Source: an uncultured Prevotellaceae bacterium
Lineage (GTDB): Bacteria; Bacteroidota; Bacteroidia; Bacteroidales; Bacteroidaceae
Direction: 5' to 3'
Assembly (NCBI GenBank): GCA_946411565.1
Contig: CAMKEM010000004.1
Span: 39,617 to 103,616 of the forward strand
DNA: 64,000 nt
The stretch's first letter is position 1. The number at the start of each line of letters is the position of its first letter. The translations under genes and the position numbers were made by a program. The notes under the pieces were generated by a model. It had not been told where the DNA came from, did no database searches, and saw nothing but the letters and a program-made list of their open reading frames with translations. Shown one piece after another: positions 60,675 through 64,000 of this stretch.

Positions 60675-61580
60675 TCAGATAAGTTGATCTATATCCTCCT
60701 TGCTTAATCCTGTAGCCTTAATGATGGAGTCTATAGGAAGATGCATTGCAAGAAGATTGCGAGCGACCTCATAGCGTCCTTTTTTCTCGCCTTCAGCCAA
60801 TCCTTCAGCTCTACCTTCAGCTCTACCTTCTGCTCTACCTTCTGCGCGTCCTTCAGCATGTCCCTGACGGAAATACCCTTTTATAAGAGTCCTTTCACTA
60901 ACAATCTCATCCCAGAATTTATCGTATGCCATACGTTGGGCATCGGTATATGCTGACTGTTCTACTATCCCCACAGCCTTACAGAGATATTTGTTCTCCA
61001 TCATCTCCGCAGGAATCTCCTTTGTTTGTTCGTTAATCTCAGTAAGGAAGCGAAGCCAGAGCACCATCATCTTCTTATCGCTCACACTTGACGGACGGAA
61101 CTTTGGCAATTCAAGGAATATCGTTTCAAAGCCCTTAATGGTATTCTCTGGATGGTCAATATTCGCAGGAACATAGCGATGATAGAACTCATCCTTTAGG
61201 TTTGGGAAGGCAATGTCATTTATGATGCTGACACAATAAACTTGACGCAGTTCGTCATATCCATCCCCTTTTTCAAGCGGACGGACATACGCCTTAGATG
61301 TATTGAAGAGAGCACGTTGCAGGAAATCCTCTGTCCAGTACATCTGCATCTCCACAATAAACTGTCTGTTGTGATTGTCCGTACAACGAACATCCACAAT
61401 AGAGTATTTCTTTGCTGGATTCTCTGGAACCATCTCAGGCGTGAGGTATTCAAGAGATTCTATCTCTGTGCCTTCCTTCAAAGGAAGTACGGCATTTAGA
61501 AAACTCTGGAGTAGGTCTTTCTGCTCACCAAACACCTTTTTGAAAGTTAAATCCGCTTTTGGGTCAAGATATTTTGCCAT
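60675..61580 (-). CDS. Rpn-family PD-(D/E)XK nuclease / putative transposase
   Basis: A 301-residue protein of the recombination-promoting nuclease family. It opens with YLDPKADLTFKKVFGEQKDLLQSFLNAVLP; the nuclease core shows VDVRCTDNHNRQFIVEMQMYW with the D-x-ExQ pattern. The C-terminus holds tandem GRAE units (about residues 243-263) and a helical tail. Members promote recA-independent recombination; many act as stand-alone genes. It converges with the TtcA-like gene with only 12 bases between. Confidence 0.9.
   Translation of the reverse strand: MAKYLDPKADLTFKKVFGEQKDLLQSFLNAVLPLKEGTEIESLEYLTPEMVPENPAKKYSIVDVRCTDNHNRQFIVEMQMYWTEDFLQRALFNTSKAYVRPLEKGDGYDELRQVYCVSIINDIAFPNLKDEFYHRYVPANIDHPENTIKGFETIFLELPKFRPSSVSDKKMMVLWLRFLTEINEQTKEIPAEMMENKYLCKAVGIVEQSAYTDAQRMAYDKFWDEIVSERTLIKGYFRQGHAEGRAEGRAEGRAEGRAEGLAEGEKKGRYEVARNLLAMHLPIDSIIKATGLSKEDIDQLI
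60790..60862. repeat. 12-bp tandem repeats in the Rpn gene
   Basis: Variants of 'ccttcagctcta' read on the opposite strand as repeated GRAE. Common in this family and prone to length change. Confidence 0.85.
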
Positions 61581-61724
61581 AATGTCAAAAGTCTAAAGTC
61601 TTATTCGAAGGCAAAGTTACATTTTTTTCTTGAAACATCCAAACAAATCAAGTGAATTGTGAAAATGGACGGCGATTATACCATAGATTCACGTCCTTAT
61701 GTTTATGGGGGAATAATATAAATC

Positions 61725-62063
61725 TCAATCCCACAAATACCTGAAGTACTTACAGAAGAGCCTCATCCCTTTGTCAACAGTCTTTTGCTCTCCTTCTGAA
61801 AAATTATGTACATACTTCATCAAGTCAAAGGCATTTATCATTTTCTGAATGGCATTATTCCATTCACGCATTTCCTTGAAGTCTGACGGACAACCATGCT
61901 TGTCAAGTTCCTTGAAAGCCTGTAAGCGTGGCACTATCAACTGTGCCAACACATTGTCCGTATTCCAGATTTCCTCAATCGGATATTCATTCCTATAGCT
62001 GAAGTAATCTGGATTGAAAGGATGATCCATTTCCTTCCATTTGCTCTTTTTATTTTTTTTCAT
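61725..62063 (-). CDS. Small partner of the AAA+ ATPase
   Basis: A 112-residue cytoplasmic protein, rich in charged and aromatic residues (HPFNPDYFSYRNEYPIEE, then KGMRLFCKYFRYLWD). I have a weak impression of similarity to small phage-associated proteins ending in KYFR-LWD. Its start is three bases after the ATPase stop, so it is the second gene of that operon. No function is claimed. Confidence 0.72.
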   Translation of the reverse strand: MKKNKKSKWKEMDHPFNPDYFSYRNEYPIEEIWNTDNVLAQLIVPRLQAFKELDKHGCPSDFKEMREWNNAIQKMINAFDLMKYVHNFSEGEQKTVDKGMRLFCKYFRYLWD

Positions 62064-62066
62064 ACA

Positions 62067-63710
62067 TTAAAATCCTATCTTACGAGTTTCTTTTGCATTA
62101 AGCCTCTCGCTGTCACAATATGAAGATAGTTCCTCTATGACATTCTCCGAATCCCCATGAAGAATATTCCCAATGGTGTAATGACGGGCAATATTCTCTA
62201 TCTGACCACCGCTGAAATCATACTTATTTGCAAGAAATCGTGTTTCCTCTTCCTTAAGAACAGGTATCATTTCTTGCCACATACACATACGAGCTTCAAT
62301 GGTCGGCTTCTCGAATTTAATCTTATAGAGAAATCTACGTTCAAAAGCCTTATCCATATTCTGAGCCAGATTGGTTGTAGCAATAAGTATTCCGTCAAGA
62401 GTCTCCATTTCCTGAAGAATTATGTTCTGTATAGAGTTCTCCATCTTGTCAACCGCTCTTTCTGCACCTTCCTGACGTTTTCCTATGATAGCATCAGCCT
62501 CATTGAATAGCAAGATTGGCGTGATCTTGCACTCTTTCACCTTTGCCCTGTAATTGTCAAAAACTTGCTTGATATTCTTCTCACTCTCGCCAACCCACAT
62601 GCTTTTTATCTGTGAGATATTGACCTGAAGAATATCCCTTCCTGTTTGCCTTGCCAATTGGAGCACGGTCTCTGTCTTTCCAGTTCCCGGTTCTCCATAG
62701 AAAAGACATGCAAACCCACAACGGAAGCCTTTCTCCTTCATACGTGCATGAATCTGTTTGTATTGAGCATCATCCAGAAGATTTCCTAATTCTGCAATCT
62801 GAGAGCTGATTTTCTCTCCATAGAATAGCTTCTTAGGCGTAATCTCCTTTGCTTTTACAAGATCACCATGCTTTTTGTCTTGATTCATGGAAGAAAGATT
62901 GAGTTCTGCGAAGAAAACACGCTTGGCCTCTGCTGTCATACGAAACGATTCCCGATCGACAAAACCACCATCGTTGTTGTATTCTATAAATCTTTCACTC
63001 TGAAGGACATGATCACCATTATTCAGACATGACTTTGTATAATTCCAGATATGTTTGTCATCATAAAGGAAATTGAGGTCATGAAACCTGATATTATCGT
63101 CATTATTATTCACAAACAAATGAGAGAAGACTATCATCAGCATTTCGTCCTCCTCCGACATATTGCAGCTTCTCACTTTCTGAACATAAAGAAGCTGGCT
63201 ATTGCAGTCGAAAAGGTACTTTATCTTCTCAACAGTTGCTTCATAAGTCAGTTCATCATCACTCCGTAGCTGAAAAACATTCTCGATTTCTCCAAACAAG
63301 TCCATACACGAAAGACCTGAACAATCTTTAGGCATATACTTTTTATCGTTCTTAAAAGCATCTATCACTTCAATGGGTACCCTGTATTTAATACGTTTAT
63401 TCTCACGACAACATCTTACCAACTCCCTTTTTTCAAGGACATCAATTTCCGCCATGTATCTTATGATTTTTGTCGTCCTACAATCAAGATACTTACAGAA
63501 GTCGCTAATGGAAATACTTGAATCGTCACTATTATCTATAAATAGTGCCATCATAACGCTTTGTTCCTTAGTAAGTTCCAATCTCTCCGACAGATACTTG
63601 ATATATCTGTCAGCCTTACGATAGAACTCACTACTAAGTCCTGTCCCCTTTGCTTTATCCACGATTTGCTCAACAGCCGTGAGCAAATCCATTTTTCTTT
63701 TTATTGCCAT
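62067..63710 (-). CDS. AAA+ ATPase with helix-rich N-terminal domain
   Basis: A 547-residue protein. Residues about 20-270 are helical, with a possible winged-helix (ISDFCKYLDCRTTKIIRYM). An AAA+ module follows at about 330-520: Walker A YGEPGTGKTETVLQLA, Walker B ILLFNEADAI, sensor-1 LIATTN and arginine finger in FERRFLYKI. The sequence INISQIKSMWVGESEKNIKQVF is typical of spastin/CDC48-type classical AAA ATPases. Walker B has Asn before Glu (FNEAD). It may remodel a protein or DNA complex together with the small downstream protein. It starts just left of an 80-bp repeat array. Confidence 0.85.
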   Translation of the reverse strand: MAIKRKMDLLTAVEQIVDKAKGTGLSSEFYRKADRYIKYLSERLELTKEQSVMMALFIDNSDDSSISISDFCKYLDCRTTKIIRYMAEIDVLEKRELVRCCRENKRIKYRVPIEVIDAFKNDKKYMPKDCSGLSCMDLFGEIENVFQLRSDDELTYEATVEKIKYLFDCNSQLLYVQKVRSCNMSEEDEMLMIVFSHLFVNNNDDNIRFHDLNFLYDDKHIWNYTKSCLNNGDHVLQSERFIEYNNDGGFVDRESFRMTAEAKRVFFAELNLSSMNQDKKHGDLVKAKEITPKKLFYGEKISSQIAELGNLLDDAQYKQIHARMKEKGFRCGFACLFYGEPGTGKTETVLQLARQTGRDILQVNISQIKSMWVGESEKNIKQVFDNYRAKVKECKITPILLFNEADAIIGKRQEGAERAVDKMENSIQNIILQEMETLDGILIATTNLAQNMDKAFERRFLYKIKFEKPTIEARMCMWQEMIPVLKEEETRFLANKYDFSGGQIENIARHYTIGNILHGDSENVIEELSSYCDSERLNAKETRKIGF

Positions 63711-63744
63711 AGTTCAACATTTTTTTTAGTTCTATGATGCTATA

Positions 63745-64000
63745 TTTCTAATTCCTGAGTGCAACGTGCGAAGCATCCTCGCACGAAAGGAATAGTGCAT
63801 GTCAGCCCAAAAGGCTGGTGCACGTTTCTAATTCCTGAGTGCAACGTGCGAAGCATCCTCGTACGAAAGGAATAGTGCGTGTCAGCCAAAAAGGCTGGCG
63901 CACGTTTCTAATTCCTGAGTGCAACGTGTGAAGCATCCTCGCACAAAAGGAATAGTGCATGTCAGCCCAAAAGGCTGGTGCACGTTTCTAATTCCTGAGT
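63745..64000. repeat. 80-bp tandem repeat array, continues beyond window
   Basis: Units start at 63745, 63825, 63905 and 63985 (partial), each beginning TTTCTAATTCCTGAGTGC. Each unit can form two hairpins: TTCCT/AGGAA around a GCACG-rich stretch, and GTGC-CAGCC/GGCTG-GCAC. The units differ by a few bases, several of them compensatory or G-U type. Related single copy at 42080-42180. Confidence 0.92.

Noticed and set aside
60675..61580. Rpn protein as the mobiliser of the repeat elements (RAYT-like)
   Set aside because: It is a PD-(D/E)XK nuclease, not a Y1 tyrosine transposase, and nothing links it to the repeats besides being in the window.
63745..64000. Tandem array as a CRISPR
   Set aside because: The whole 80-bp unit is conserved with no variable spacers, and no cas gene is seen.

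Overview
The window looks like chromosomal DNA of a Bacteroidales bacterium, most likely Prevotellaceae. Reasons: several Bacteroidetes-type promoters (TTTG, about 20 nt, TAnnTTTG), weak Shine-Dalgarno use, Bacteroidetes families (DUF5686, TMEM260/DUF2723-like, MlaD next to a large SPOR-tailed amidase), a menaquinone operon, and a flexirubin/aryl-polyene type pigment cluster. Genus is inference; no rRNA or tRNA gene was recognised.

Region 1 (1-23423, all plus strand) is a long, tightly packed aryl-polyene/flexirubin-like type II polyketide cluster ending at a strong terminator (23388-23423). It encodes three ketosynthases (first cut by the window edge), three acyl carrier proteins, two hot-dog dehydratases, a thioesterase, an acyl-AMP ligase, a methyltransferase, three acyltransferases (one fused to a glycosyltransferase), two phytoene-desaturase-like FAD oxidoreductases, a LolA-like carrier with a small secreted partner, an esterase, a small DMT transporter and an MMPL exporter. 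Expected flow: ligase loads an aryl acid on an ACP, KS/DH cycles build the polyene, acyl/glycosyltransferases attach it to a lipid, and MMPL plus LolA-like proteins move it to the outer membrane. No ketoreductase is visible in the window.

Region 2 (23424-31980): an agmatine-deiminase-like enzyme, a nested ~440-bp palindrome, dnaA (GTG start), an MCE/MlaD protein, a cell-wall amidase, a free-standing piece of a B12-type ribonucleotide reductase tail, and two AT-rich orphan small proteins. Region 3 (32198-36931, minus): menD-menB-menC-menE, preceded by an unassigned structured RNA with its own promoter and terminator. Region 4 (37341-46712): a hypothetical gene, a polysaccharide deacetylase, a giant TMEM260-like membrane protein, a lipoprotein, a macro-like protein, a YqaA-like protein, a polytopic membrane protein and purD. 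Region 5 (46843-51440, minus): DPP IV, THUMP-type RNA methyltransferase, cysE. Region 6 (51588-60662, plus): a flippase-like protein and a cytidylyltransferase/ATP-grasp/CDP-alcohol transferase/HAD group suggestive of polar lipid head-group synthesis, a DUF5686 barrel, a LuxR-type regulator and a TtcA-like enzyme. Region 7 (60675-64000): an Rpn-type nuclease, an AAA+ ATPase with a small partner, and an 80-bp tandem array running off the end.

The most unusual feature is a dense population of inverted-repeat elements. Some are GC-rich (three families), others are made of short variant 'words'. They occupy most intergenic gaps, usually as two facing arms around a loop, and also lie in frame inside or at the ends of at least nine genes. 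They supply start regions, stop codons, domain linkers and apparent deletions, and two of them carry the same nested 31-bp mini-palindrome.
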